From assembly GCA_903895195.1 (NCBI GenBank), contig CAITSZ010000045.1:95232-159231 (forward strand): a stretch of DNA of 64,000 bases. The letters are read 5' to 3'. A program made the translations under genes and the position numbers. The notes below the pieces were generated by a model. That model saw nothing but the letters and a program-made list of their open reading frames with translations, was not told the DNA's origin and ran no database searches. This document shows, piece by piece, positions 17,586 through 30,987 of the stretch. Source of the stretch: an uncultured Chlorobiaceae bacterium (GTDB lineage Bacteria > Bacteroidota > Chlorobiia > Chlorobiales > Chlorobiaceae). How positions within the stretch are numbered: position 1 is the stretch's first letter; each line of letters begins with the position of its first letter.

Positions 17586-20201
17586 TTAATTTTTGCCTGT
17601 CCGGGCAAGTTCCTGCAGTTTGTTAAGTTCAAGCAGTGCTTCGATAGGAGTCAGCCTATCAAGATCTATAGACTCAAGAGCGGTGCGAAGAAGGGCATCA
17701 GACTCTTCAAAGAGACTTATCTGCAGGCTTTGGAGTTTAGAGGGGCGGTCAACAGGAATTTCAATATCACGCTTTTCCATTCCTGCCAGTATTTCCCTGG
17801 CTCGGGTTATAACCTCAACAGGCATTCCGGCCATTTTAGCTACCTCGATACCGTAACTGTTGTCGGTAGAACCCCTGACGATTTTTCGTAAAAAAATAAC
17901 AGTGTCAGCGGTCTCCACAACAGTTGCATTGTAGTTCACAACTCCCGGGAGACGGGTTTCAAGCTCTGCAAGCTCATGATAATGCGTTGCAAAGAGAGTC
18001 CTTGCCTGAATGGAGTGCGATATATATTCGCTCATCGACCATGCAATCGAGAGGCCGTCAAACGTACTTGTTCCCCTTCCGATTTCATCAAGCAGCAGAA
18101 GACTGGCGGTCGTTGCGTTGTTGAGAATGCTGGCGGCTTCATTCATTTCAACAAGAAAGGTGCTTTCACCGGAGGTAATGTTGTCCGAAGCTCCAACCCG
18201 TGTAAAAATCCGGTCCACAAGCCCGATTTCTGCCCGCTCAGCAGGAACAAAACTACCAGCCTGGGCAAGCAGCACAATAAGGCCTGTCTGGCGCAGGAAT
18301 GAGCTTTTTCCCGCCATATTGGGGCCTGTTATGATCAGCATTTTCTGCTTTTCATCCATCAGACAGTCATTCGGCACATAGGGCTCATCGGCGCTCATCA
18401 TTCTTTCAAGTACCGGATGACGTCCATTGATGATAACAAGCTTTTCATCTGCCTTGATCTCCGGCTTGCAATAGCCGTATTCGGCAGCAGAGAGTGCAAA
18501 CGAACAGAGAGAGTCTATTTCGGCGATAATAACCGCATTTTCCTGTATGGCAGAAGCGTGCCCGGCGATATCGGCACAAAGATCCTGGAAAAGCTGTGCT
18601 TCCAGAATCAGGCTTTTCTCTTCGGAATTGAGAATCTTTGCCTCATACTCTTTCAGGGCGGGAATGGTATAGCGCTCGGCATTGACAAGTGTCTGCTTTT
18701 TTTCATAATAAGCGGGAACCTTGTCACGATTGGCATGGCTTATTTCGATGTAGTAGCCGAACACCTTGTTGAAACTGACCTTAAGGGAGGAAATCGAGGT
18801 GCTCGCCCGCTCCTGCTGCTGAATCTCCATAAGACGATCCTTGGCAGTGGAGGCTATAGAGCGAAGCTCATCAAGATCAGCGTGATAGCCCATGCGTATA
18901 TAACCGCCGTCACGCATCGAGGCACCTGACTCAGGATCGATCGCCTCCTCTATGCGCCCTGCAAGTTCCTGGAGAGGAGATAATGAGGCTGCCAGCATAC
19001 GGAGCCTTGGCGATCCTGCATCCTGAAGCAGTTCTTTAAGGAGAGGAATTATTGAAAGTGAGATGCCCAGCTGACGAACCTCCCTTGGAATGGTGCGAAA
19101 GGTTGCAATACGGGCAAGAGAGCGCTCAAGATCATTGATGGCGGATAATTGTTCAGAGAGGTCCTCGCGCAATGCACTCAACTCGACCAGTTCCTCAACG
19201 GCATCAAGGCGCAGCTGGATATCCTCAATTCTTTTCAGAGGCCTCTGCAGCCATCGCCGGATAAGGCGCGCTCCCATAGGATTTCGAGTACGGTCCATCA
19301 CCTGGAGAAGGCTGCCGCTGAGCGTACCATCCTGCATGGAAGAGATAATTTCAAGATTTCTCTTCGTCTGCAGATCGAGCGTCATATACTCACTGCTGTG
19401 CAACTCCCCTATCCGCGTAATGTAGGCAAGACTGCTCTGCCGGGTTTCCTCCAGATACTGAAGAATAACACCCGCAGCGACTTTGCCTGCACGGTTGCCG
19501 TCAATGCCAAAGCCTTTCAGGGAGTGGGTCTTGAATTGGCGGGAAAGCACCTCCCCGGTCTGATCTTCACTGAACATCCATGCGTCCAGTTCAGAAACAA
19601 GAGTCTCTCGGGAGAGGCCCTTTTTCAGAAGTTCCACCCGCTCTTTATCAGCAGAAGAGACAAGGATTTCCGAAGGGTGAAGAGAAAGGATAAACTGGGC
19701 AAGCTCTTCCGGCTGGAACGAGGCAATCCGGAATTCAGCTGTAGTAACATCTATAAAAGCCAAACCAGCCAAAAGCGTCCTGCCCTCTTTCAGAAAAGCA
19801 ACAGCACAAAGATAGTTGTTGTGGCGGTCGTCAAGAATCTTGTCGCTGTAGGTAATGCCGGGAGTAACAATATCAGTAATTTCACGACGGACAATCCCTT
19901 TTGCCGAGGCTGGATCTTCAACCTGATCACAGACAGCTACCTTATATCCTTTTTTTACCAGTTTAGCAATGTACCCTTCACTTGCATGATGAGGGAAGCC
20001 GGCCATCGGTATTCCAGCAGAACGTTTTGTGAGAACGATATTCAGAGCAGCGGAAACGAGCTCGGCATCTTCAAAAAAGGTTTCATAAAAATCGCCGACA
20101 CGGAAGAGCAGCAAAAAATCGGGGTACCGTTCCTTTACCTCCAGATACTGGCGCATCATGGGAGAGTGCTCTTTGGTGGCAATACCCTTTTCTTTGCTCA
20201 T
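17586..20201 (-). CDS. mutS: DNA mismatch repair protein MutS
   Basis: 871 residues, full length. The N-terminal mismatch-binding domain carries the Phe-X-Glu motif in [15 protein letters not shown]; the connector, lever and clamp follow, and the C-terminal ABC ATPase has Walker [10 protein letters not shown], the signature region [14 protein letters not shown] and Walker [17 protein letters not shown]. MutS recognises mismatches and recruits MutL. The radical SAM gene follows at 3 bases. A large antisense open frame on the plus strand over 19149-20231 is a reading shadow, not a gene. Confidence 0.97.
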   Translation of the reverse strand: MSKEKGIATKEHSPMMRQYLEVKERYPDFLLLFRVGDFYETFFEDAELVSAALNIVLTKRSAGIPMAGFPHHASEGYIAKLVKKGYKVAVCDQVEDPASAKGIVRREITDIVTPGITYSDKILDDRHNNYLCAVAFLKEGRTLLAGLAFIDVTTAEFRIASFQPEELAQFILSLHPSEILVSSADKERVELLKKGLSRETLVSELDAWMFSEDQTGEVLSRQFKTHSLKGFGIDGNRAGKVAAGVILQYLEETRQSSLAYITRIGELHSSEYMTLDLQTKRNLEIISSMQDGTLSGSLLQVMDRTRNPMGARLIRRWLQRPLKRIEDIQLRLDAVEELVELSALREDLSEQLSAINDLERSLARIATFRTIPREVRQLGISLSIIPLLKELLQDAGSPRLRMLAASLSPLQELAGRIEEAIDPESGASMRDGGYIRMGYHADLDELRSIASTAKDRLMEIQQQERASTSISSLKVSFNKVFGYYIEISHANRDKVPAYYEKKQTLVNAERYTIPALKEYEAKILNSEEKSLILEAQLFQDLCADIAGHASAIQENAVIIAEIDSLCSFALSAAEYGYCKPEIKADEKLVIINGRHPVLERMMSADEPYVPNDCLMDEKQKMLIITGPNMAGKSSFLRQTGLIVLLAQAGSFVPAERAEIGLVDRIFTRVGASDNITSGESTFLVEMNEAASILNNATTASLLLLDEIGRGTSTFDGLSIAWSMSEYISHSIQARTLFATHYHELAELETRLPGVVNYNATVVETADTVIFLRKIVRGSTDNSYGIEVAKMAGMPVEVITRAREILAGMEKRDIEIPVDRPSKLQSLQISLFEESDALLRTALESIDLDRLTPIEALLELNKLQELARTGKN

Positions 20202-20317
20202 TATATAATAATCAGTTATTTAACGTCTTAAGGAGGTGCAACCCCGGTCCGAATAGAAAAAAGAAGCTACTTCAGCGAAACTTAATAAACAATAGCCTGA
20301 ATTGCGCGTTATCGGGC

Positions 20318-20346
20318 TTGACGTGAGGTTTATAAAAAAGTATGTT
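20318..20346 (+). promoter_or_regulatory. Promoter of the 145-aa membrane protein gene
   Basis: TTGACG (20318-20323), 17 bases, then TATGTT (20341-20346), about 27 bases before the ATG at 20373. The -35 is close to consensus. Confidence 0.45.
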
Positions 20347-20372
20347 CTGAAAAAAATTTCAATTTTTGTCTT

Positions 20373-20810
20373 ATGGTTTTTCATACAATAGTGCGGTTTC
20401 TGCACATCATATTTTTTGCATCCTGGTTTGGCACTATTCTGGCTTCGCTCTTTTTTCTGAAAGCCATAGAGAGCAAACTTACAGGCTGTGATGGCAATAC
20501 TGCGGAGTTTGCCGCGTTGCTGCAGCGGTTTGTCAAGCTGGAAACAAAGGTTGCTGATGTTGCCGTCATAGGAGTGATCCTTTCAGGCATCTTGCTCGCC
20601 GTTTTTTACCATGGATGGACGCTCTGGGTTGGTGCAAAAATAGTTCTGATGGTTCTGCAGATTGGCCTGACCATCGGGTATATCTTACGGTCAGTCCGCT
20701 CACTCACCTATCCGTGCTCGAAGCTTGAGTATAACAGCTGGTACCGTCTCTTTGGAATTTCACTCACCATGTTTGCAGTTGTACTTTTTGTCACCTTTTT
20801 TCTTCTCTGA
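20373..20810 (+). CDS. Small integral membrane protein (DUF2269/CopD-like)
   Basis: 145 residues with about four predicted membrane helices (roughly residues 5-30, 62-80, 85-108, 122-144). The start FHTIVRFLHIIFFASWFGTILASLFFL, with an invariant-looking His and Trp in helix 1, resembles small DUF2269 or copper-resistance-type membrane proteins that may bind haem or metal through such His residues. No enzyme motif. It lies between mutS and the rplU operon with its own promoter. Function unknown. Confidence 0.7.
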   Translation: MVFHTIVRFLHIIFFASWFGTILASLFFLKAIESKLTGCDGNTAEFAALLQRFVKLETKVADVAVIGVILSGILLAVFYHGWTLWVGAKIVLMVLQIGLTIGYILRSVRSLTYPCSKLEYNSWYRLFGISLTMFAVVLFVTFFLL

Positions 20811-20839
20811 AACCATTACAGGTATATGCGTTGAGTAAT

Positions 20840-20867
20840 TTGATTTTCAACGAATTAATAGTATATT
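20840..20867 (+). promoter_or_regulatory. Promoter of the rplU-rpmA operon
   Basis: TTGATT (20840-20845), 16 bases, TATATT (20862-20867), about 33 bases before the rplU ATG at 20900. Confidence 0.5.
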
Positions 20868-20899
20868 TCAGTCCTTTATCACTAAAATATTTGTATACG

Positions 20900-21190
20900 A
20901 TGCAGGCGTTGATCAAGATTTCCGATAAACAATTTCTGGTAAAAAAAGGGGATACGCTTTTCGTCCCTAAACAAAAAGCTTCAATTGGCGATACCCTGGA
21001 GATCAAAACCATGGCTGCCATTGACGGTGCAAATACTGACCTTAACCCAGCCGGCAGCATTCAGGCAAAAGTTCTTGGTCATGTCAAGGATGACAAGGTG
21101 ATCGTTTTCAAGAAAAAACGCAGAAAACGTTACCAGTCCAGAAACGGACACCGTCAGCAGATGACACAGATCGAAATTATTTCGCTTTAA
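20900..21190 (+). CDS. rplU: 50S ribosomal protein L21
   Basis: About 96 residues from the ATG at 20900; an upstream in-frame TTG at 20831 would place start inside the promoter and is rejected. The N-terminus MQALIKISDKQFLVKKGDTLFVPK and the basic FKKKRRKRYQSRNGHRQQMTQIEI motif are diagnostic. L21 contacts 23S rRNA and pairs with L27; rpmA follows 36 bases on. Confidence 0.97.
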   Translation: MQALIKISDKQFLVKKGDTLFVPKQKASIGDTLEIKTMAAIDGANTDLNPAGSIQAKVLGHVKDDKVIVFKKKRRKRYQSRNGHRQQMTQIEIISL

Positions 21191-21226
21191 TTACAAGTTC
21201 AGGATCTTTAACGTTAATTTTTTCTC

Positions 21227-21481
21227 ATGGCTCATAAAAAGGGTGGCGGGTCGACTAAAAACGGTCGCGACAGTAATCCGAAATATCTCGGAGTTAAAGC
21301 AGCAGGAGGTTCCACTGTGGCTGCAGGTACAATCATCGTTCGTCAGAGAGGCACCGTTATCAAGCCGGGCGACAATGCAGGATTAGGACGTGATCATACG
21401 ATATTCGCTCTCGCTGATGGCGTTGTTACATTTCGCAACGGCCGCAATAACAAGAAAAAGGTCAGCATCCTTCCTTGTTAA
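21227..21481 (+). CDS. rpmA: 50S ribosomal protein L27
   Basis: 84 residues. The N-terminus [21 protein letters not shown], whose tail reaches the peptidyl-transferase centre, and the VRQRGT and [13 protein letters not shown] motifs are diagnostic. There is no cleavable Firmicute-type extension. Second gene of the rplU-rpmA operon, ended by the terminator at 21512-21544. Confidence 0.97.
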   Translation: MAHKKGGGSTKNGRDSNPKYLGVKAAGGSTVAAGTIIVRQRGTVIKPGDNAGLGRDHTIFALADGVVTFRNGRNNKKKVSILPC

Positions 21482-21511
21482 TAAAAATCCCTATGAAATA
21501 AGTTTCTACAA

Positions 21512-21544
21512 AAAAAAGCTGCCTCTTTTGAGGCGGCTTTTTTT
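21512..21544 (+). terminator. Terminator after rpmA
   Basis: AAAGCTGCCTC pairs with GAGGCGGCTTT (one G-U) around a short TTTT loop and is followed by a T run. Confidence 0.8.
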
Positions 21545-21578
21545 ATTATATGCTCGTTACGGTCGTAATAACTTCTGA

Positions 21579-22538
<960 letters not shown>

Positions 22539-22573
22539 AGTCTGAACCGTGGTTGAAATATTGCTATAAATGA

Positions 22574-22597
22574 TAAAGCGGCTGTTAAGCCGCTTTA
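22574..22597 (+). terminator. Hairpin terminator after mdh
   Basis: TAAAGCGGCT and AGCCGCTTTA form a perfect 10-bp stem with a GTTA loop, 36 bases after the mdh stop; only a short T tract follows. Confidence 0.7.
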
Positions 22598-22846
22598 ATC
22601 ACAGTCAGGTGTCCCCCATTACACCTGACCAATCTCACTGGCGTGAGAGGTTTCAAAGATAAAGAAACAACTCCCGTGCCAAAAAAAATTACCTTCCCTC
22701 TTAAGCCAATCTATCTTGTTTTAAAATATTATCTTATAAATATTTTAAAGCAAAAAAGCAGCAAAACAGCCTCAGAAAAACATTGTCTCATTTTATTATT
22801 AAACGATAAATTTGAAACAGTGTCTCGTCACTGAGACAAGAGTGCT
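22598..22846. other. Structured spacer between mdh and aguA
   Basis: No gene. Directly after the terminator come two more stems: GTCAGGTGT/ACACCTGAC (22604-22629, 9 bp) and TCTCAC/GTGAGA (22633-22648). AT-rich sequence follows, then TGTCTC/GAGACA (about 22819-22837), which on the minus strand would terminate the aguA transcript. Confidence 0.5.
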
Positions 22847-23899
22847 TCAGCGCTGAATCAGCTCCGGCTCTTCATGGGTGAGGCAGTGAATAGCGCCAAG
22901 TCCCCAGACAAGATCAGTACAATCAATGCCTACGACGTTTCTGCCGGGAAAACATTCCTGAAGTATTGCTATGGCTGCCTGGTCCTGAGAGCAGCGGTAG
23001 GTCGGTACAAGCACAACGGTATTGGCGATATAGAAATTTGCATAACTGGCGGGCAGGCGTTCACCGCTGAAAGAGACCGGAGAGGGCATGGGCAGTTTCA
23101 ACACCGTCAACGGATTTCCACTGAGATCAGTATAGCTCAGAAGCCTTTTGTAATTCTCCTGCAGTGCGTCATAGTTCACGTCAGAGTGATTTTCCTCGAC
23201 AGCGATAACAATGGTCGTTTCATTGACAAATCGAGCCATATCGTCCACGTGACCGTCAGTATCGTCGCCGGCAATACCGTCGCCAAGCCAGAGAACTTTT
23301 TCGATACCAAGATAACGCCCGAGTCGACGCTCGATATCCTCCCTTTTCAGAGAAGGATTGCGGTTAGGATTGAGAAGACATGCCTCGCTCGTCAGGAGAA
23401 GCCCTTTGCCATTCACATCAATAGAGCCGCCTTCAAGAACCATACCGGGAAAAACAATATCCAGCTGCTGCAGCGCAGCAATTCGCTCAGGGACAGCCTG
23501 ATCTGCATCGAAAGGGCTATACTTTTCACCCCATGCATTGTAATCCCAATTGACTATAACTTTTTCAACATGCCCCGCTGTGCTTCGGAAGACAAAATTC
23601 GGACCATGATCGCGGCACCATGCATCATTGGCAGGAATGCGGTGAAGATAAATACGTTCCAGCTGAATCTGCTGATGCAGGGAACTGTGAAGCAGTGCCA
23701 ATACCTCACGCTCCATCGCCTCATCAAGAACATTGATATGCACCTCTTCGGATGAACTCAGCCAGGATATAATTTCAACAAACAGTGCAGGAATCGGTTC
23801 AAACTTCCCCGGCCAGGTTTCAAGCCTGTGAGGCCAGGAAAGCCAGGTTGCCTTATGCAAAGCCCACTCCGGGGGCATGAAATAACTACACTCTGTCAT
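22847..23899 (-). CDS. aguA: Agmatine deiminase
   Basis: 350 residues of the PAD-porph/agmatine deiminase family. Visible catalytic motifs are NDAWCRDHGPNF, LEGGSIDVNGKG, GDDTDGHVDD and the nucleophile Cys in WGLGAIHCLT near the C-terminus. It hydrolyses agmatine to N-carbamoylputrescine, the step before aguB, which lies in the same leftward cluster with a protease gene between them. Start is the ATG at 23899, 10 bases after the protease gene's stop. A long antisense frame over 22874-23755 is a shadow. Confidence 0.92.
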   Translation of the reverse strand: MTECSYFMPPEWALHKATWLSWPHRLETWPGKFEPIPALFVEIISWLSSSEEVHINVLDEAMEREVLALLHSSLHQQIQLERIYLHRIPANDAWCRDHGPNFVFRSTAGHVEKVIVNWDYNAWGEKYSPFDADQAVPERIAALQQLDIVFPGMVLEGGSIDVNGKGLLLTSEACLLNPNRNPSLKREDIERRLGRYLGIEKVLWLGDGIAGDDTDGHVDDMARFVNETTIVIAVEENHSDVNYDALQENYKRLLSYTDLSGNPLTVLKLPMPSPVSFSGERLPASYANFYIANTVVLVPTYRCSQDQAAIAILQECFPGRNVVGIDCTDLVWGLGAIHCLTHEEPELIQR

Positions 23900-23909
23900 A
23901 AAAATTCAT

Positions 23910-25172
23910 TCAGTTCAGGGGTTTAGCATTGTCAGCGGCTGAAACTTCTCTTATGCGCGTAATTCGCTGGATCACCGGCGGATGAGAATAATTGAGAAAA
24001 ACATAGAGAGGGTGAGGTGTCAAGTTGGAGAGGTTATTGCGTGACAGCTTTTTCAGAGCATCTGCAAGTGCGCCTCCCTTTTCAAACGTTGTTACGGCAA
24101 AGTGATCAGCCTCATACTCATGCTTTCGTGAAAGAGACTGAATAAAAACAGAAAGGATCCACTCCACAGGGCTGTAGAGCAGCGAAAAAAAGATCAGGCT
24201 CCCATAGACTGAGATATTCTGCATGAAAAACGCATCAAACAACGCCCGGTTATTCATGAACACAGAGAGCAGGAAAAAAAGCACACCAAGATTTCCAAGA
24301 CTGAGAATCATGTTGACGATAATGTGTTTTTTTTTGAAATGGCCTATTTCATGGGCAAGTACGGCAACAAGTTCATGGACGGGATGAGCTGCAATAAGCG
24401 TATCGAAAAGGGCAATCCTCTTGCGTTTTCCAAACCCTGTAAAAAAAGCGTTGGCTCTGGCTGAACGTCTGGAGCCATCAAGAACATAAATTCCCGTAAG
24501 AGGAAAGCGCACTGTAGCGGCATAGTCCATAATGGCGCTTTTGAGTTCGCCCTCGTCGAGCGGAACAAACTTATTGAAGAGGGGCATAATCCAGGTTGGT
24601 GCAACATACTGAAGCAGGAGAGAAACGGCAGTGATGCCACCCCATGCCCAAAGCCAGGCCATCGGCCCGGTCTCTTCAAAAAACCAGAGCACACCTCCAA
24701 GGAGAGGCGTCCCGATAAGAAGAGAAAGCAATAACGTTTTCAGGATATCAGCAGCAAAAACTTTTGGCGTGGTTTTATTAAACCCGAATTTCTCTTCGAT
24801 GACAAAGGTTTTATAGATACTGAATGGAAGATCGATCAAGGATTGCATCAGCATCAAAACTCCGATATAGAGCACTCCGGTTGCAATCGGATGAAATCCG
24901 TACCCCCTTAATAATTGGTCAAGCAGATTAAATCCGCCCAGAAACCAGAAAAGAAGAAGCACTGCAAGATCTACAGAGGCACCAAACAATGAAAAAGAGG
25001 TTGAAACGCGCAGATAGTCCCTTGATTTACTGTAGGCATCTTCATCATACACCCCTATGAACTCACCAGGAAGCGGGGCTTCAGCCGCCTTGAGATTAAG
25101 CAGTTCCGAAACCAGTTTAACAAGAAAGGTAATGAGCAGGGTAAAAAAGACAACAGCTCCAAAAATATTCAT
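23910..25172 (-). CDS. M48-family membrane metalloprotease (Ste24/CAAX protease type)
   Basis: 420 residues with an N-terminal block of several membrane helices and the zinc protease motif HEIGHFKKKH plus the third ligand in HEYEADHF. The YDEDAYSKSRDYLR and FVIEEKFGFNKTT segments match the N-terminal peptidase-M48 (Ste24) domain. In bacteria these proteases act in membrane protein quality control; there is no prenylation here. Its place between the two agmatine genes looks like operon filling rather than pathway linkage. Confidence 0.92.
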   Translation of the reverse strand: MNIFGAVVFFTLLITFLVKLVSELLNLKAAEAPLPGEFIGVYDEDAYSKSRDYLRVSTSFSLFGASVDLAVLLLFWFLGGFNLLDQLLRGYGFHPIATGVLYIGVLMLMQSLIDLPFSIYKTFVIEEKFGFNKTTPKVFAADILKTLLLSLLIGTPLLGGVLWFFEETGPMAWLWAWGGITAVSLLLQYVAPTWIMPLFNKFVPLDEGELKSAIMDYAATVRFPLTGIYVLDGSRRSARANAFFTGFGKRKRIALFDTLIAAHPVHELVAVLAHEIGHFKKKHIIVNMILSLGNLGVLFFLLSVFMNNRALFDAFFMQNISVYGSLIFFSLLYSPVEWILSVFIQSLSRKHEYEADHFAVTTFEKGGALADALKKLSRNNLSNLTPHPLYVFLNYSHPPVIQRITRIREVSAADNAKPLN

Positions 25173-25234
25173 AACAACAAGGGATAATTTATATAACGAG
25201 AACGGCCAACAATTTCAGGGCCGTTCATAACTCT

Positions 25235-26110
25235 TTATTCGTCAAGAAACCGCTTCTCGAGATCGCCATAGGTCTCAATGCGCCGATCACGCAAAAATGG
25301 CCAGTGCGACCTGTAATATTCTATGCGACTTCGGTCACACTCGGCAAGCAGAACAGTTTCATCGTGAACGGAGGCTTCGGTCATGATTTGACCAAAAGGA
25401 TCACAGACAAAACTGCCGCCCCAGAATTCCAGTTCGTCTTCTTTTCCTACCCTGTTCGCTGCAGCGACAAAGACTCCATTAGCTACAGCATGGCTCATTT
25501 GAATGGTTTTCCATGCCTCCTGCTGGGTTCGGCGCACTTCCGGGGAGAGCTCTGAGGGTGCCCAGCCGATTGCCGTCGGATAAAAGAGAATTTCCGCCCC
25601 TTTCAGCGCAGTCAACCTTGCTGCTTCAGGGTACCACTGATCCCAGCAGATAAGAACACCAATCGTGGCATAGCGAGTTTTAAAAACCTTATAGCCAAGG
25701 TCTCCCGGTGTAAAATAAAATTTTTCGTAAAATCCGGGATCATCGGGAATGTGCATTTTACGATACTTGCCGAGATAGGAACCATCCGCGTCAATGACAG
25801 CGGCAGTATTGTGATATAGGCCCCTTGCCCTTGCTTCAAAAACCGAGGCAACAATCACCACTTCGAGCTCACGGGCAAGCTGCTGCATCACTTGAATTGA
25901 CGGGCCGGGAACCGTTTCAGCATATTCAAACGCCTTATAATCCTCTGTCTGACAAAAATAGAGCGTTGTAAAGAGCTCCTGCAGACAGATAATTCTTGCA
26001 CCCCGGGAAGCAGCCTCCCTTATTTTTTCGCAGGCTTTACGAAGATTTTCTGCCGGATCGCGCAGGGCGGAGGTTTGAACGAGCGCAATAGTAACCGTGT
26101 CGGAATGCAT
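25235..26110 (-). CDS. aguB: N-carbamoylputrescine amidase
   Basis: About 291 residues from the ATG at 26110 (an in-frame start at 26122 is possible). A nitrilase-superfamily enzyme: Glu in CLQELFTTLYFCQ, Lys in YRKMHIPDDPGFYEKFYFTPGD, Cys in VLICWDQWYPEAAR. The DPGFYEKFYFTPGD signature is that of AguB, which converts N-carbamoylputrescine to putrescine. With aguA it gives arginine-derived polyamine synthesis; an arginine decarboxylase is not in this window. Confidence 0.93.
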   Translation of the reverse strand: MHSDTVTIALVQTSALRDPAENLRKACEKIREAASRGARIICLQELFTTLYFCQTEDYKAFEYAETVPGPSIQVMQQLARELEVVIVASVFEARARGLYHNTAAVIDADGSYLGKYRKMHIPDDPGFYEKFYFTPGDLGYKVFKTRYATIGVLICWDQWYPEAARLTALKGAEILFYPTAIGWAPSELSPEVRRTQQEAWKTIQMSHAVANGVFVAAANRVGKEDELEFWGGSFVCDPFGQIMTEASVHDETVLLAECDRSRIEYYRSHWPFLRDRRIETYGDLEKRFLDE

Positions 26111-26122
26111 ATAACAGAGCAA

Positions 26123-28446
<2,324 letters not shown>

Positions 28447-28578
28447 AATCTCTCTTTTTTTTTCGTCAGGATTGTGGAGCCTGCAAATATATACATTTAA
28501 AAAATATTGTTGTAGAGTTGGAAGTTTATTGATTTCTTATGTCTCGGATTTCAACAACAGAATTAAGATTTATACGTA

Positions 28579-29334
28579 ATGTTAGCCAAGCGGATCATAC
28601 CATGTCTTGATGTTCGTGACGGACGGGTAGTAAAAGGAATAAATTTTGAAGGACTGCGAGATGCAGGTTCGATCCTCGAACAGGCACGTTTTTATAATAA
28701 TGAACTGGCTGACGAACTGGTTTTTCTTGATATTTCAGCATCACTTGAATCCAGAAAAACAACACTGGAAGAGGTGTTGAAAGTTTCCGGAGAAATATTT
28801 ATTCCTCTCACAGTCGGCGGCGGAATAAACTCAGTTGAACGCGCCAAAGAGGTTTTTCTGCATGGTGCCGACAAGGTTTCTGTCAACACTGCTGCAGTCA
28901 ACGACCCGGCACTCATCACCCGTATTGCAGAAAAATACGGTTCGCAAGCCGTTGTGGTTGCCATAGACATCAAAAAAATAGGAACCGATTACCTTGTTCA
29001 TACCCACTCAGGGAAAACACCTACCCGCTATGAAGCTCTTGAATGGGCGCATATGGTTCAGGAACTCGGTGCAGGGGAAATTCTGCTGACCAGCATGGAC
29101 AGGGATGGCACCAAAGAGGGCTATGACAATGAGATTCTCAGCAGGGTATCCAGCTCAGTGCATATTCCAGTGATCGCATCCGGAGGCGCCGGCAATCTGG
29201 AGCACCTCTATGATGGCTTTACCAAAGGCCATGCCGACGCAGCTCTTGCAGCATCCATATTCCACTTCAGGCAACACTCCATCCGTGAAGCAAAAGAATA
29301 TTTACGGGAACGGGGTATTCCTGTCCGGCTTTAA
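28579..29334 (+). CDS. hisF: Imidazole glycerol phosphate synthase cyclase subunit
   Basis: 251 residues, a TIM barrel. Catalytic Asp in [12 protein letters not shown] near the N-terminus, Asp in [14 protein letters not shown], and phosphate loops VGGGI and IASGGAGN are in place. With HisH it makes IGP and AICAR in histidine synthesis. Single gene here, apart from other his genes; divergent from the Cys-rich gene. Confidence 0.97.
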   Translation: MLAKRIIPCLDVRDGRVVKGINFEGLRDAGSILEQARFYNNELADELVFLDISASLESRKTTLEEVLKVSGEIFIPLTVGGGINSVERAKEVFLHGADKVSVNTAAVNDPALITRIAEKYGSQAVVVAIDIKKIGTDYLVHTHSGKTPTRYEALEWAHMVQELGAGEILLTSMDRDGTKEGYDNEILSRVSSSVHIPVIASGGAGNLEHLYDGFTKGHADAALAASIFHFRQHSIREAKEYLRERGIPVRL

Positions 29335-29349
29335 ACTACTCACCATACC

Positions 29350-30231
29350 TCAGTTTGCAGACTCATCCTCAAGCCGCTTGCGGATAGAGTGCAACTCCCT
29401 CTGACGTTCCGGAGTAGTTTCAGGGTACGACAGCTTCAGATCCGTCAAGGTCTTAACAATAAGACGGGAAACAATAAGACGGGCATTTTGCTTGTCGTCA
29501 GCCGGCACAACGTACCAGGGCGCATGAGAGGTACTTGTTGCACCAAGACATTCCTCATAGGCGAGCATATACTGCTTCCAGTATTTCCTCTCTTCAATAT
29601 CAGCGGTACTGAATTTCCAGTTCTTTGCCGGGGCATCTATTCTGTCCAGAAACCGTTTTCGCTGCTCCTCTTTTGAGAGGTGAAGAAAAAATTTCAAAAT
29701 CCTTGTTCCGTTGCGATAGAGATGCTTTTCCATATCGACAATTGAATCAAAACGGTGCTGCCAAACTTTTTCTCCATTAATCAGCTCATCGGGAATACCC
29801 TGCACTGAGAGTATTTCCGGATGCACACGAACAATAAGCACCTCCTCATAATAGGAGCGATTAAATATCACGATGTGGCCCCGCTGGGGAAGAGAGCGGT
29901 TGCTTCTCCAAAGAAAATCGTGATCAAGTTCGTGAGCCGATGGATGCTTGAAACTGAAGACCTGGCAACCTTGGGGATTAACCCCTGACATCACATGCCT
30001 GATAATGCCGTCTTTTCCTGCAGCATCCATAGCCTGAAAAATCAGCAGTAAGGCATACCGGTTATCTGCATAATGAACCTGCTGAAGCTTGCTCAACTCG
30101 TCGACATGACTGGCAAGCATCTCTTTATACTCTTTTTTTGAGCTGTAGACCGGATCGACAAGCGCAGGACGTTTGCCAAGATTGACATGTTCTCCTTCAC
30201 GAATCCGCAGAGCATCAAGGTCTAACTTCAT
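29350..30231 (-). CDS. Polyphosphate kinase 2 (PPK2 family)
   Basis: 293 residues. Walker [15 protein letters not shown] and Walker [17 protein letters not shown] plus the lid region [12 protein letters not shown] and [19 protein letters not shown] define a single-domain PPK2. Such enzymes move phosphate between polyphosphate and (d)NMP/NDP; the class (I, II or III) cannot be decided by eye, though length and N-terminal form fit class III. Convergent with hisF, 15 bases apart. Confidence 0.92.
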   Translation of the reverse strand: MKLDLDALRIREGEHVNLGKRPALVDPVYSSKKEYKEMLASHVDELSKLQQVHYADNRYALLLIFQAMDAAGKDGIIRHVMSGVNPQGCQVFSFKHPSAHELDHDFLWRSNRSLPQRGHIVIFNRSYYEEVLIVRVHPEILSVQGIPDELINGEKVWQHRFDSIVDMEKHLYRNGTRILKFFLHLSKEEQRKRFLDRIDAPAKNWKFSTADIEERKYWKQYMLAYEECLGATSTSHAPWYVVPADDKQNARLIVSRLIVKTLTDLKLSYPETTPERQRELHSIRKRLEDESAN

Positions 30232-30306
30232 AGCAATGAGATTAAAAAATTTTACACTGAAATCCTCTTTATAAATATGCAGAAAGTATCAGTACAAGTT
30301 GAGCTC

Positions 30307-30368
30307 TTTTAAGCCAATTTTAAGTCTCGGCTTACTCTTCTTTAAGAATCACGATGCTACTTTATAAT
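30307..30368 (+). promoter_or_regulatory. Promoter with OmpR-like direct repeats upstream of the DUF4405-two-component operon
   Basis: TTTTAAG is repeated at 30307-30313 and 30318-30324, an 11-base step as in OmpR-family boxes. A consensus TATAAT is at 30363-30368, about 55 bases before the ATG at 30424. The TTTAAG at 30341-30346 could serve as a poor -35. Confidence 0.45.
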
Positions 30369-30423
30369 ACAAAGGAACCATCCTTTCTATCAACGGTAAA
30401 TATTACTTAAATTTGCTGATACT

Positions 30424-30969
30424 ATGAAGATGACACAATTGAAGCCCTGGGCCACCCCTTTGGCAACAGGAGCATTTACTATTTCAGCAGTCACAGGGCT
30501 TCTGATGTTTTTTCACATTGAAATCGGCAGTGTTGAACCCGTGCACAAATGGTTAAGCTGGCTGCTGGTTGCGAGCATTATGGCCCATGTAGTCTCAAAC
30601 TGGAAACACTTCACAGGATACTTTTCACAACATGCCGGCAGAGGGGTTATCGGGGTTGCAGCATTCGTTACAGTTCTTTCATTGCTGCCTCTCTTCGCAG
30701 AGAACAAAAAAGAGCATGGAAAAGAACATCAGGGAAAAATTGCCTTGCAGGCACTTGAATCATCTTCACTGGAAACGATTGCTCTCGTTGTAAAAACGAC
30801 ACCCCAGAACCTTGCCGAGCAACTTGGAAAAAGCGGTATCATTGTTAAAGACAACTCATTAACTGTTAAGGAAATTGCAAAAATCAATGGTAAACTTGAC
30901 AAAGCAGTTCTTGCTGCTCTCTTAGAGCAGGCCAAAGGTTCCGCAGCCAAAGAGATCGATAATGATTAA
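30424..30969 (+). CDS. DUF4405 membrane protein with soluble C-terminal domain
   Basis: 181 residues. Two or three membrane helices in the first about 95 residues contain the DUF4405 features GLLMFFH, PVHKWLSWLLV and MAHVVSNWKHF, with His residues on helices as in the cytochrome b561-like fold. From about residue 110 a soluble tail follows (TIALVVKTTPQNLAEQLGKSGII...NGKLDKAVLAALL). It may bind haem; that is inference. It is the first gene of an operon with the response regulator (18 bases on) and histidine kinase, so it may be a sensor input or the regulated target. Confidence 0.78.
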   Translation: MKMTQLKPWATPLATGAFTISAVTGLLMFFHIEIGSVEPVHKWLSWLLVASIMAHVVSNWKHFTGYFSQHAGRGVIGVAAFVTVLSLLPLFAENKKEHGKEHQGKIALQALESSSLETIALVVKTTPQNLAEQLGKSGIIVKDNSLTVKEIAKINGKLDKAVLAALLEQAKGSAAKEIDND

Positions 30970-30987
30970 TCATGAAAAACAGAGAAC

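Noticed and set aside
19149..20231. 360-codon plus-strand open frame
   Set aside because: It is fully antisense to mutS, whose frame shows intact MutS motifs; the plus-strand text has no recognisable domain.
22874..23755. 293-codon plus-strand open frame
   Set aside because: Antisense shadow of the agmatine deiminase gene.
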